This document shows positions 9,884-19,695 of a stretch of DNA of 64,000 nt, piece by piece (position 1 is the stretch's first letter; the number at the start of each line of letters is the position of its first letter). Source of the stretch: Bolinopsis microptera (taxonomy: Eukaryota; Ctenophora; Tentaculata; Lobata; Bolinopsidae); contig NC_087082.1 of the NCBI RefSeq assembly GCF_026151205.1, positions 14,231,365 to 14,295,364 on the forward strand. The letters are read 5' to 3'. The notes beneath the pieces are model-generated. The model was not told the DNA's origin. It was given only the letters and a program-made list of their open reading frames with translations, and ran no database searches. The translations under genes were made by a program, and so were the position numbers.

Positions 9884-11764
9884 TTAAGATTTATAAACTA
9901 AAAGGGAAACAATCTGACAATTCCGCAATTGAAAATCAACAATAACTTTATCCCCACTCTGTACCCTCAAATCGTCAACTAACGTGAAACAGTCCACCTT
10001 ATTGAAGTAATCAGAGTTACCAAATTCTAACAAAGAGTCACCAAAATAGTAACCCAGGGAGAATACAGCATTGGTAACCAGGCCGCGTTGTGTAATTGGT
10101 AGGGTAGAAGTAAAGTTATCATCACACTGCTGTAATGATGGTAGTTGTGTGGGAGTTGATAAAGTTGTGTAGTCATATTCCCACAGGTGTATTGGATCGA
10201 ACATGTCATCTCCACTGAGTTGACCCTGACATTGTCTCACTAGTTCACTGTAACCGGACATGTTGAACCCGTCTATAGTATCAGGAGATAACATCCTGTT
10301 AGCCAGCTGACAAGACTCTACTAACGTTATAGATAACACTACTTTACGAGGTACCAGACTACAATGTGAGCTGAGAGACTGTTCTAGTAGTTCCCTCCTG
10401 TAGTAATACGACACACAAGTTAAAGAGAAGGGGTGGTAACAACTATCCACTACTATGGTTCCTTCCTTTACTTTTAGTTCACTTGTTGAGAAGGGGTGGT
10501 AACAACTATCCACTACTATGGTTCCTTCCTTTACTTTTAGTTCACTTGTTGAGAAGGGGTGGTAACAACTATCCACTACTATGGTTCCTTCCTTTACTTT
10601 TAGTTCACTTGTTGTATCTGATACTCGAATAGTTTTAACTTTGCAGGAAAGGTTTTTACTGAGTAGTGCAGGAAGTGTGCTAGGTGGCCCAATATACACA
10701 ACACTTTTATCATCAGTCTTCAGCAATTCACATACACTACCACAGTAGGCTGCATTTAGGCGGCAACAGTTCATGTAACCTAGGTAACGGTAGCTCAACA
10801 TCTCTCCCGGATTGTCCTTTTTAGAGCAAACACAGTTGTTAAAGTTACCTGGTCCAGAGTGATCGATTTGAACCTCTAAATCAGTGATATTAACTTGTAG
10901 ACTTATATCACCTTTATTATAACACATGCAGTAAACAAGGGGCATCCAATGGTCTCTGAACTCCTGAAACTCCAGAAGAGGTTTAGGAGCTGTTGATATA
11001 ACGTTATCCTCATCAATATCACTCCTCCACCAGACCACTATACCGTTACAAAGTTCCTTATTTGTGATGCTGATATTCCTGGCACCTGTCCAACATTCCA
11101 CAGATGCTAGGTTAAATTCCCACTGCCACAATTCCACTGGAGCACCTGACTTGAGGTCTGATATCTTGTCAACGTGGACCTCCCAGGGTACGTCAAAAGA
11201 AATATTAGTTCTCTGTTGAGATTCCTTACTCGATGGTAACGAGCAGTAACTGTCAAGACTGGCTGAGAACACTGGCTGAGCAAACAATGTTGCTCTGGAT
11301 GGGATGAAGATACAGTTTCCAGATGCTAGTTGAGAGAGAGCGTGTTTGTAAGTGAGCAAACAACCCTCTCCTATAAGCTCACTGTCATAAACCTCGCTAA
11401 CAATGAGGTTAAAACTGTTTCTGTAACCGCTATTAAACTTATCTAAATCACATGACGACATAATCTCAACAACAATTTTGCAGGTTTTCTTATACATGTT
11501 TTCATTGTCCTTTATAACACCTTTCGCTATGTTAGCCATGGTCTTATTGCTCTCACAGGCCACAATAAAATCAGCACCAGCTTCAGCAGCGTATAAAGCC
11601 AGTAAACCAGTCCCTGTCCCGATATCCAACATACACACAGCTTCACCCCTACTGTGGATCTTCTTTATAGCAGTTTGGATTGCTGATCTGTACGCCTTGT
11701 GACGGTGAGTATCATTAAGCATTCCTGCATGTCCATTAGTGAGGATCTCGTCAGGATCTACCAT
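9884..11764 (-). CDS. PRMT7: Protein arginine methyltransferase 7, single exon
   Basis: 626 aa in one frame, near the usual 690. Methyltransferase core: SAM-binding LDIGTGTG at residues 46-53, an acidic post-I residue in ACESN, and the double-E loop SEVYDSELIGEG at 123-134. RDHW near 270-273 matches the conserved DHW of the family, preceded by VVWWRSDIDED. A degenerate second methyltransferase half and HLWEYDY near the C terminus follow, which is the tandem architecture of PRMT7 rather than PRMT1 or 5. PRMT7 makes omega-monomethylarginine on histones and splicing proteins. Residues about 384-446 are a 21-aa segment present three times, in the second domain. A polypyrimidine-TTTAG acceptor ends one base before ATG, so either a 5' exon or a trans-spliced leader may precede it. 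It lies 425 bp downstream of TRAPPC9 and 165 bp upstream of SUPT20H, all on the same strand. Confidence 0.88.
   Translation of the reverse strand: MVDPDEILTNGHAGMLNDTHRHKAYRSAIQTAIKKIHSRGEAVCMLDIGTGTGLLALYAAEAGADFIVACESNKTMANIAKGVIKDNENMYKKTCKIVVEIMSSCDLDKFNSGYRNSFNLIVSEVYDSELIGEGCLLTYKHALSQLASGNCIFIPSRATLFAQPVFSASLDSYCSLPSSKESQQRTNISFDVPWEVHVDKISDLKSGAPVELWQWEFNLASVECWTGARNISITNKELCNGIVVWWRSDIDEDNVISTAPKPLLEFQEFRDHWMPLVYCMCYNKGDISLQVNITDLEVQIDHSGPGNFNNCVCSKKDNPGEMLSYRYLGYMNCCRLNAAYCGSVCELLKTDDKSVVYIGPPSTLPALLSKNLSCKVKTIRVSDTTSELKVKEGTIVVDSCYHPFSTSELKVKEGTIVVDSCYHPFSTSELKVKEGTIVVDSCYHPFSLTCVSYYYRRELLEQSLSSHCSLVPRKVVLSITLVESCQLANRMLSPDTIDGFNMSGYSELVRQCQGQLSGDDMFDPIHLWEYDYTTLSTPTQLPSLQQCDDNFTSTLPITQRGLVTNAVFSLGYYFGDSLLEFGNSDYFNKVDCFTLVDDLRVQSGDKVIVDFQLRNCQIVSLLVYKS
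10425..10613. repeat. 63-bp in-frame triplication inside PRMT7
   Basis: Three exact head-to-tail 63-bp units at 10425-10487, 10488-10550 and 10551-10613. Each encodes the 21-residue segment beginning STSELKVKEG and ending YHPF. Identity at every base, including third positions, points to a very recent event or an assembly artefact. Confidence 0.93.
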
Positions 11765-12188
11765 TCTAAACAGGGGTAAGGAGCTGTCATTGAGTACTCA
11801 TCATGTTAAAATGTTTCTTTAAACTTGTAGAATCTTATATATTAATTTGACAGTATTTTTATTTTTCAATATTATAAGTTTAGTCCGTTTATTTGGAAGA
11901 TTGAATCTTATTTTGATGGTAGGAAGAAGGGAACAAAACAAAGAATAATATTAGCAAAATCATGCTGGTCAAAAAAGGCATCATTTAAACAGAATTTACA
12001 TCGACAATAAGAGACAAAATTTGAATAACATCCATATCGTAATTCAATGCTGTTAGATATTCTATCAATCATTTTACTATCATTAAATCATATCAAATCT
12101 GTCATGACTGCGCACCTGTAAAAATTAAAAACACAAAAACATTAATCATATAATATATTATCATAAAGATTTAAGAGTCCTTTAAACG
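11765..12188 (-). other. TRAPPC9-PRMT7 intergenic spacer
   Basis: No coding frame seen. Two acceptor-like sites are present on the minus strand: TTTTTAATTTTTACAG ending at about 12111, just after the TRAPPC9 stop, and CTCCTTACCCCTGTTTAG next to the PRMT7 ATG. No convincing AATAAA was found on the minus strand. The spacer is short for two independent genes in such AT-rich DNA. Confidence 0.4.
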
Positions 12189-15100
12189 TTAGTTGAAAAT
12201 TTCAAACTGTAATGATGGTCGCATCTTCCAGTTCTCCATGTACTTTGGTGGTGGCAGACCATCATTCAGGTACTGCATGATTATCTTTCTTGGAATGATT
12301 GGGCTCTCCTGATGTTCCTCATCAATGACCACAGAGTCCACCTCAGGAGTAAGCTGCTGGTTGCTGTACTGGATAGTACAAGAAGCAGTGCCACTTGGAG
12401 GGGGCAGTTGGCAGGCACTTACTTCCACAGAGAACTTACCACATGTCATGGGCATCAGGGTAAACTCATGTGACAGAGTAGAGTGAGGTTCAAGGCTCTC
12501 AACACTGTGGTCTCTAGTTCCAATAAAGGGAATATCACACATCTTCTTGAAGGCAGATGATCCTTCGTAAAATGCCCTTACAAACAACAGCAGTGAGCCC
12601 AGAGACTCATCTGAGACATTTGTCACCATGATGGATAGCGTTATAGGTGTTCCAATGGACACTTTGTGTGTTTTTTCTTCTCCAGGTCTGTCTAGCACGT
12701 TGCATGAAATGATCAGTTTCTCTTTTAAGGCATTTGTAAGGTCAGTATACTGAGTGACAGACTCGATAACATTTACTCTTCCTTGCCTATCACCAACTTT
12801 CCATGGGATATATTTAAAATCAGGATCCAGTAAGTCAGAGAACTTAACCCTATGATGACATGTTGGGGAGTTATCACAGCGAGTGACCCTGTCTAGAGCA
12901 ACATCCTTAGCAAACAGTTCACCAGAATCTACAAAATGTGAAATTCCAGCAACGTTTAGTTCCATTCTTTGAGGACACATTGATGCTAAAGAGAGATGCA
13001 TTTGGCATTTGCTGCTATCAGAGAGGTGCTGTGAAATGGAGTAACCAGCTAGCTGATACAGAAGATTTATTTGAGCTGTAAAAGTTGAATCAAGCTGTCG
13101 GAAATACTCTTTCTCCTTATCATAATATCTGAAGCTCAGAGAAAAGTTTTCCTCTACAAACACATTTTCAATTTTGGTCTGTCTAGCACGTCTAACAATA
13201 GGTGCATCGTCTCCTTCATCAAACTCTGACGAGTTCTCATAGATGGTACCACGTTGGGTTCTCTCGGGTCTACTGTCAAAACACTCAGCTCTCCTTTCAT
13301 GGCCTATTTTTGTGTTGATATTAATTTCAATATCAGCAAATGTACCCGGAAGAAGTGGAACTGGAACCTCACCATACTGAAAGACAAGACCGGTCCTGGA
13401 ACAGTTGTCGATAACATCAATATGCTGGATGGGAAAACTGCTGATGTTAGCTATCCTGCAGGACAGCTTTCTCTCTTCCCCCTCGTACAGAGTTAGTGTA
13501 GCTGGAATATCAGACTTCAAAACTAGTAGAGGCATTGGTTTTGATACTGATATAGTTTCTGCACATGTCACTTTAAAGTGAGAGGGAACACCACATAGTT
13601 GAAGTTTAATTCCAACCAGTTTTAGTGTACCTGGTTGACGAGGTTTGATTGTCAGAACTATATCAACTGTCTGCTTAGGGTATATTGTAATGGTGCCAGG
13701 GTAGCATTCCGCAATACCTCCCTCCACTATGCATCTTATGTCAAACAGTTGCAGAGAGTGCAGAAGTGGATTTTCCAGTTTCAGCAGAACTTCTCCAAAT
13801 TCGTCACAAACCCAATTAACTAAGTTTTCTTCCTCTTTGCTCTTGCTAGCATTAGGATTGAATATGAATATACTGTTGGTTTGTTTGTTTAATCGAGGTT
13901 CCAAAGATTTCCCTAAAGACTTGATCACAATCTTCTTGCAAACAGGTATGTTTGGTGCTTCAATCATGTCTTGACCAAGCCTGGTGTTATTCTTGAAGAT
14001 AAGGTTTAGAATACGGAGTTGATCGTCATGGTCCAGATGTGAGTAAAAGTTTTGCAACAAGCACATTCCATATTTAACAACACTGTCACTGTTGGCTAAT
14101 TTGTCACTGGTTGAGATCAGATCATTGAGCACAAGCTTCTGTAGCTGAGGCCAACCATGCGCACTTTGATTACCAGGAACAACACCGTACCTCTCTATGA
14201 CATTGCATAGTAAAGATGATGAAATTGTGTATGCTCTTGAAAGCATTTTTTCATGAATAGATTCAAGTGCAGCTCTTCGCAAGAAATAACTGTATTTTCT
14301 GTGCATCCCCATTTGCTCATACAAAAGAGCAATAGTACAGAAAAATTGCAGCTTCTCAACTGGGGTTAGATCGTCATAACAGTAAAATATTTCTGAATTA
14401 AGTATGACACATGCCTCCCTTTTACATTCTAAATCTATCATCAATCTGACAAACTTCAAAGTGCTTTCAAGCATTATCAAGGATGCTTCCCTTATCTTTT
14501 CCATGTGATTTATACCGGTCCTGAACAGCCCTTTAAGATTTTCTGTACTCTTCATTTCCGGTTCAGATGAGGCACTGTTCAAAGATTCCTGAGAAGAATG
14601 CAGTTTGCCACCTCCCATAGCAGTGGTAGACTCAGCCTCGTCTAATTGTAGCATCCTTGCAATCGCACAACACTGGCCTTCATATGCAGCACCAGTCCAC
14701 AAGCTGTCCCCGATTGATAGCAAGTTTCTTGCAGCTTCTTCATAGCTCTCATTTGCTTTTTCAGGTTTTCCTATGATCAGAAACATATCTCCCAGATGTT
14801 TCTTGTGTCTTGCTTGTATCCTTTTGCGGCCCATTTTACCCTCATCTAGTCCAGATTTGCTTCTTTCGTAAGGACTGTATAACAGCTGAGGGTTATACTT
14901 TTCACCTCCCATTTCAATGGTATTTCTGACAACAACAGAATATAAAGCCTGGGTAAATTCACCAATGAGAGCAGTCAATTCCTCACAGTGAACAGAACTT
15001 ACGTCACCACTATACTGTATCACCATTATGTCTGGCCTGATGCAATCTGGTGGTAGCATAAGAGATTCTTCGCTGAAAATGATACACCTTGAATCAATAA

Positions 15101-15431
15101 CAGTGCTGTCCATTCGCCGTTTTATCTTCTCGTACTGGGGTAAAATTCCAGCCAGGTTTGAGGAAGCATCAGCATGTGTGATGCAGAGTAAACCAATAGG
15201 TCTACGATAATATTGTACATCACTCCAATCAGAAAGAAGTGGCTGAGATTGCAGCACAAACTTGGCACTCAGCTGATTACGATTGGGCAAGGGTACTTTG
15301 CTCAGTTCAGAAGGTATTGTGCTCAAAAAGTTCTCATCAACAAGACCAACAGGTAAAAGGACAATATGAAGCCTAGAGCTATTATCACATTTTGCGTTGA
15401 AATCAATCCGAGATGAAAGAGATTGATTCAT
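12189..15431 (-). CDS. TRAPPC9: TRAPP II complex subunit 9 (NIBP/Trs120), single exon
   Basis: 1080 aa without an intron, close to the roughly 1150 aa of animal TRAPPC9. The N-terminal Trs120 region opens with LHIVLLPVGLVDENF and RRPIGLLCITHADAS. A YERSKSGLDEGKMGRKRIQARHKK-type segment precedes the TPR-like helices (KHLGDMFLIIGKPEKANESY). The C-terminal half is a series of beta-sandwich repeats (for example GTLKLVGIKLQLCG, and PHSTLSHEFTLMP near the end). The protein belongs to TRAPPII, a Rab-GTPase exchange complex at the Golgi and recycling endosomes, and is linked to NF-kB signalling in mammals. The ATG directly follows a pyrimidine-rich TTTTATCTAG, an acceptor-like context. Human TRAPPC9 has over 20 exons, so intron absence is notable. 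Confidence 0.88.
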   Translation of the reverse strand: MNQSLSSRIDFNAKCDNSSRLHIVLLPVGLVDENFLSTIPSELSKVPLPNRNQLSAKFVLQSQPLLSDWSDVQYYRRPIGLLCITHADASSNLAGILPQYEKIKRRMDSTVIDSRCIIFSEESLMLPPDCIRPDIMVIQYSGDVSSVHCEELTALIGEFTQALYSVVVRNTIEMGGEKYNPQLLYSPYERSKSGLDEGKMGRKRIQARHKKHLGDMFLIIGKPEKANESYEEAARNLLSIGDSLWTGAAYEGQCCAIARMLQLDEAESTTAMGGGKLHSSQESLNSASSEPEMKSTENLKGLFRTGINHMEKIREASLIMLESTLKFVRLMIDLECKREACVILNSEIFYCYDDLTPVEKLQFFCTIALLYEQMGMHRKYSYFLRRAALESIHEKMLSRAYTISSSLLCNVIERYGVVPGNQSAHGWPQLQKLVLNDLISTSDKLANSDSVVKYGMCLLQNFYSHLDHDDQLRILNLIFKNNTRLGQDMIEAPNIPVCKKIVIKSLGKSLEPRLNKQTNSIFIFNPNASKSKEEENLVNWVCDEFGEVLLKLENPLLHSLQLFDIRCIVEGGIAECYPGTITIYPKQTVDIVLTIKPRQPGTLKLVGIKLQLCGVPSHFKVTCAETISVSKPMPLLVLKSDIPATLTLYEGEERKLSCRIANISSFPIQHIDVIDNCSRTGLVFQYGEVPVPLLPGTFADIEININTKIGHERRAECFDSRPERTQRGTIYENSSEFDEGDDAPIVRRARQTKIENVFVEENFSLSFRYYDKEKEYFRQLDSTFTAQINLLYQLAGYSISQHLSDSSKCQMHLSLASMCPQRMELNVAGISHFVDSGELFAKDVALDRVTRCDNSPTCHHRVKFSDLLDPDFKYIPWKVGDRQGRVNVIESVTQYTDLTNALKEKLIISCNVLDRPGEEKTHKVSIGTPITLSIMVTNVSDESLGSLLLFVRAFYEGSSAFKKMCDIPFIGTRDHSVESLEPHSTLSHEFTLMPMTCGKFSVEVSACQLPPPSGTASCTIQYSNQQLTPEVDSVVIDEEHQESPIIPRKIIMQYLNDGLPPPKYMENWKMRPSLQFEIFN

Positions 15432-15542
15432 CTAGATAAAAGGTTCTTGTTCACAAATTACTGTCCATTAGCGGAAGTTGTCAACTTCTCCACCGACTTC
15501 TACATGATCTACTGAAGGATAATGATTAATAAATAATAAATA

Positions 15543-15764
15543 CAGTAAAACCCTGATTTACAAAGTAGTTTGTGGGAAAGGAAACAGCCACAGTAAATTG
15601 GGGGCTACTGTAGATCAAGGTTTTGATAGATCTTATATTATGAATGCTAAGCCCTATTTGAGGGAAAGAAAATTGCTGCCTTAAAATTATTTGCAGTAAA
15701 TCGGGGTTAGAAGTAAATCAGGGTTTGCAGTAAATTGGGGCATGGTAAATCAAAGTTTAACTTT
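15543..15764. mobile_element. Short TIR element, pogo/Tigger-like MITE
   Basis: The left end CAGTAAAACCCTGATTTAC is mirrored by GTAAATCAAAGTTTAACTT at the right, with an internal second near-copy (GTAAATCAGGGTTTGCAGTA). TA dinucleotides flank both ends. Size (222 bp), the CAGTA..ACCC..TTTA terminus and lack of coding sequence fit a pogo-type MITE. The right end is degenerate. Confidence 0.5.
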
Positions 15765-16749
15765 ATAATGCAAAAAAACACAAATCAACCTTAAAGAGAG
15801 AAGAGTGTTGGCTTTTTAGTGTTTTATTTGTCCTCTAACTGATGAAGTTAGGATTGGGAAACTTAATCCAATTTAATATTGCACTATTAGCTTTGCCCAA
15901 GGTGTGCCCCCAGGTGTTATCCAATTGTGCACCAAGTATTTTTAAATTATGTGCTCCTGTGTGCCTATATAATTTCAACTCCAAATATTTTGTTAAATCA
16001 TGGTGATTCATTTGGTCTTAAAGCTCTTAGGCTTAGTCTTGCATTTAGAAATAATAGGAAATAGATAGTTCCCATGGCAAATTATTTTCCTGATAAGAAA
16101 TATGATACAAAAAGTAAACCAAATTTCACTGTAGCTACTATAAGTGAGATTCTCAAGGTGCGTTATCTTCCTTGAAAGAAATTCGATACAAAATATCAAG
16201 TTTTTAGGATACAAATTAGGTAAAGTTTCTTAGTATTTTTTTGTAGTTCATTTCGAGACCGTATAATTAGTTTAATCCCTCCAAAACCTTGTAAAGTGAC
16301 CCCACAGAACAAAGATCTGGACAAATAATATGACTACCACAAACTTGCCTCCCAGTACGTCCATAGATTTGACAGTCATAACTGGGGCTTTCAGTATTTA
16401 TCCTCACTCAATATGACAATAGCTGTTTATATTATCATCAAGAACTCCATGATCATGTATGATTACCACAAGGACTGGAGAAGGATTTCGTGCCTATTCT
16501 TTATTATTGTTGCTGCTGTTGATGTGCTTGAAGGACCTTTCTATGAGGATGGATCCTTGGGCTTGTATCATCTGGATGGTGTTGGGTACAATATAATAAT
16601 TATTCAAACAATATACACATAATATAACAATGACCCTATATAAAATCAACCCTTTAAGAATTCAAAAAATTCCCTTAACAATTAAAAATTGGGTAAACTC
16701 TGCTACGCTATTTCCACTTTTTGAACAGGAAGAATCATTAATTGTAAAC
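15765..16749. other. Intergenic, nothing recognised
   Basis: AT-rich with only short chance frames (16008-16214 minus, 16413-16824 plus). I see no motif, splice pattern or repeat that would support a gene. Confidence 0.5.
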
Positions 16750-18045
16750 AAAGTAAAATACAATTTTTTAAGTAAAATACAATTTTTATTTTCCACAGAA
16801 GAATCAATACATATTGAATTATAAATATCCGATAATTCCATTAATAATCATTAAAAGTTGCTTTGTCATTTGTAAAATCAAAAACGAAAAGCCCCACGCT
16901 GAACGCGCGCGGCATTTTTTCTGCAGCTGCCTAGCTTCAAGCTTGTAGCCGCTAACATCAAAGCCGCCGCGCGCGCCCAGTGCTGGGGTGCATTCTCATT
17001 AACAATTAAACTTGGACAAAGATATTTATATACAATTCCTAAATTAAATCAATAATCATGTTAATATGAGTATTCAACACTACTCGACAACAAATATTTG
17101 CCGGCCCATCGACGATTCAGTCGCCGAAACAAAAATCAAATGTTTGCTTTTTCGTTTCGGGGACTGTTTGAACTCAGTACTATATCCGACTAATCACACT
17201 TTATAATGGTTAAAATACAAAGTAAAAAGTTTTTCCTCAATGGGCCGGCATTCGCAACCGCGAAACGTTTTGAGTACGACAAACGATGACACCACCACCA
17301 GCCGTTAATTGATAAGTCCATGGGTGACGGGATAAAGTTAAAGTAAGATGTGTAATTTCATATTGCCTATCACCTATCACCTAAGTTACTTTGCATATAC
17401 TGCTTCTAGTTACACGATAGCGATCTCAGTTCCCAATAACGTGCGACCCAACAGAGGGTATTGTGGAAGGACACGTACATTTTTCATTAACACGTGCCCT
17501 GATTACCCCCTCCGTTGAGCTACTATACGGGGAACGTTGACCGCCAGTCTGTAGTCAGATCGTTAATAAATTATACTTTAAAATTGGTTGCCGGGTGATG
17601 GTGTCAGTGAGAGACGTTAAGTTAGGTGAAAATTGGTACAAAAATATAATAATCTAGCAGTTTATCTCAAAGTTAAAATCACTATTTGTTAAAGTATACA
17701 AACAGTTCTATTCAAAAGAACAAAGTCCGAGAGCAGAGAGAAGATTTGGAGACTATACACGCATATGTGGGGTTTAAATTTGGTATTAGTTATTTTAGGG
17801 TTCGACCGAAAATGTTGGTCGGTTGGTTAATAGGGAGCAGTCACTGTCATTAGAATTATCAGATTAGGAGCAACAATTAGAATCAAATTGGACATATTGT
17901 GTATTGTGTATTGTGAAATCAGTGAAACCTAGAATGGCGGTAAAATGCTAACGCGCCTTGTTATGCGCGCTAACATACTAGCTGCTGAAAATAAAGAAGT
18001 ATTATATGCATGATTGATTGATTGATTGAAATAAATTTTCGTGCA
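16750..18045 (+). mobile_element. R1 repeat, copy a (structured non-coding element)
   Basis: Begins with a doubled AAGTAAAATACAATTTTT unit. A GC-rich core follows (CGCGCGCGGC near 16905), then three hairpin modules at about 17098-17249, 17449-17516 and 17795-17820. It ends near a (TGAT)n tract at 18012-18030. The part from about 16780 to 17690 is present inverted at 30830-32345. A more diverged copy is at 34808-36240 and another at 41857-43150. No open frame. The short-repeat tail suggests a retroposed element, possibly SINE-like, but no promoter boxes were identified. Confidence 0.65.
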
Positions 18046-18368
18046 CATACAGAATGAATGGTTAATAATTTAATATATATGTAGACCAAGGTCTGTGCAC
18101 GGGATGCTTCCTGGAAGAATCCAGTTCTTTTAGCGGGGCACCCTACCTAAAGCCAAATTGAGATATAATAATCATATTCCTAAGAGATAATCAGAAATCG
18201 AATACCAATCAAATAATATGATATATATGAGTAGTAACCATATTTAATATGCAAAATGCCCCAACCACATAGTGTAAATTTATATAGAATTCAAATTCCA
18301 TATCATCATTAAACCTCAATACCTAGTCAATATAATAGCCCAAGCAAAATTAAATAACTTCTTATATA

Positions 18369-19135
18369 CAGGGTGGGCCAAAAGTCAGTACCCATACGTT
18401 GGCCTTTATAGCTCAGTCACTGAGTGCCCAATTTAAATACTTCCTTCTGGTATGACTTAGTACCACCACTGGTTCGAGGAATTTGTCAACTCGAAAAATA
18501 TTCGTGTTCATTTTTTTCAAATGGAGGTTCATTTTCACATTTATTTGATAGTTTGGATAGTCGGATCAAGCTAAATGTTATTGAATTGTGTTTGGCCATT
18601 CGAATTACGTTTGTCCTGAAAGAATTAGAACTGTAGCTTCTCAGATGACCGAGATATGAAGCATAACGAGTTTATTCATTACGTGTGATCAGGTGATTGG
18701 TTTACCTAATCACGTGATAAGGTGACCTCGTTAACTACCCCGTTAAACATTATGGGAATTGTTAAGGGTGCCCAATTAAGGTGTTGTGTCACGGTGTCAC
18801 ATAATCACCCAGTCAATTTTGTTAACGAGATACAGAAAATGCTTGATAACTTCGTCATTTCTAATCCGTTTTGCCTCATGTTTTCAGATCATATGCAACA
18901 TTTGATAATCTACCGTCTCTGAAAAAATTAGGCGTTCAGCATGTTCAGAGAAAACAATATAGGTGTTTTAATATTGAATGGGCGTGGTCTAAAATATTCG
19001 AATTTTCAAATTTTGACGACAGAATCCTCGAACCAGTAAGTACAGTATGCCATCTGCAAAGCAAAAGCTCTCAAATATAACACACGGCGGAGCTATTAAG
19101 GCCAACGTATGGGTACTGACTTTTGGCCCACCCTG
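18369..19135. mobile_element. 767-bp Tc1/mariner-type MITE
   Basis: Terminal inverted repeats of about 46 bp begin CAGGGTGGGCCAAAAGTCAG at 18369 and are mirrored up to 19135, with one mismatch. TA flanks both ends (18367-18368 and 19136-19137), the target duplicated by IS630/Tc1/mariner elements. The CAGGGTG terminus is common in that superfamily. The interior has no transposase frame with DDE/D spacing, so the element is non-autonomous. Confidence 0.9.
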
Positions 19136-19137
19136 TA

Positions 19138-19695
19138 CCTTACTGTCATACTACAAATTAATTAAACATTTGAAATCTGTTGACCATAGAATAAATTCTA
19201 AGCCTAATGTAAGTGAAATAATTTAGATGCAATAATGAATGCCTAATGTGAGTATCATTTGTCAATGTCCTTGTAAAAACGTCTGTACAAGAGATATGAG
19301 TAACTAATATAGAAGAAAAAACAGGAAGATGTCGTCTGTTGTAAAATAAATAAAATATCTAGAATATAAATTAGAATATAAAATAACATTCAGTCAATGT
19401 GTCGTCAATAAACTGTACAATTATCAAATGTTAAAACTGGGTGATACAGTCACCAAAAATAAATACTAAGTATGATAAGTTAATAAATTAAATGTGGTCT
19501 ATAAAACTACCACTAAGTATAATAGGTCAATAAATTAAAAGTGGTTTATAAAACTACCACTGTGGGAACCCCTTCTCCAGTTAAAACATGTCAGTCATGT
19601 GCAAAATCAATCAGAATGGTAAGGTGGTAAAAAAGGGAATATCTTTTCGATACATCAATTATATATGCCTCAGATTTAAAAGAATTAGAAGTTAA
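19138..19695 (-). other. Probable 3' UTR of LINE D
   Basis: AT-rich, non-coding. It lies between the MITE and the end of the LINE D frame. Two related segments around 19460-19500 and 19505-19560 share CTAAGTAT(G/A)ATA and GTGGT(C/T)TATAAAACTACCAC. No defined tail was seen. Confidence 0.4.

Noticed and set aside
17750-18000. Hammerhead ribozyme in R1 (as in retrozymes or Penelope elements)
   Set aside because: I looked for a CTGATGA core paired with GAAA at the proper spacing in copies a and c and did not find it.
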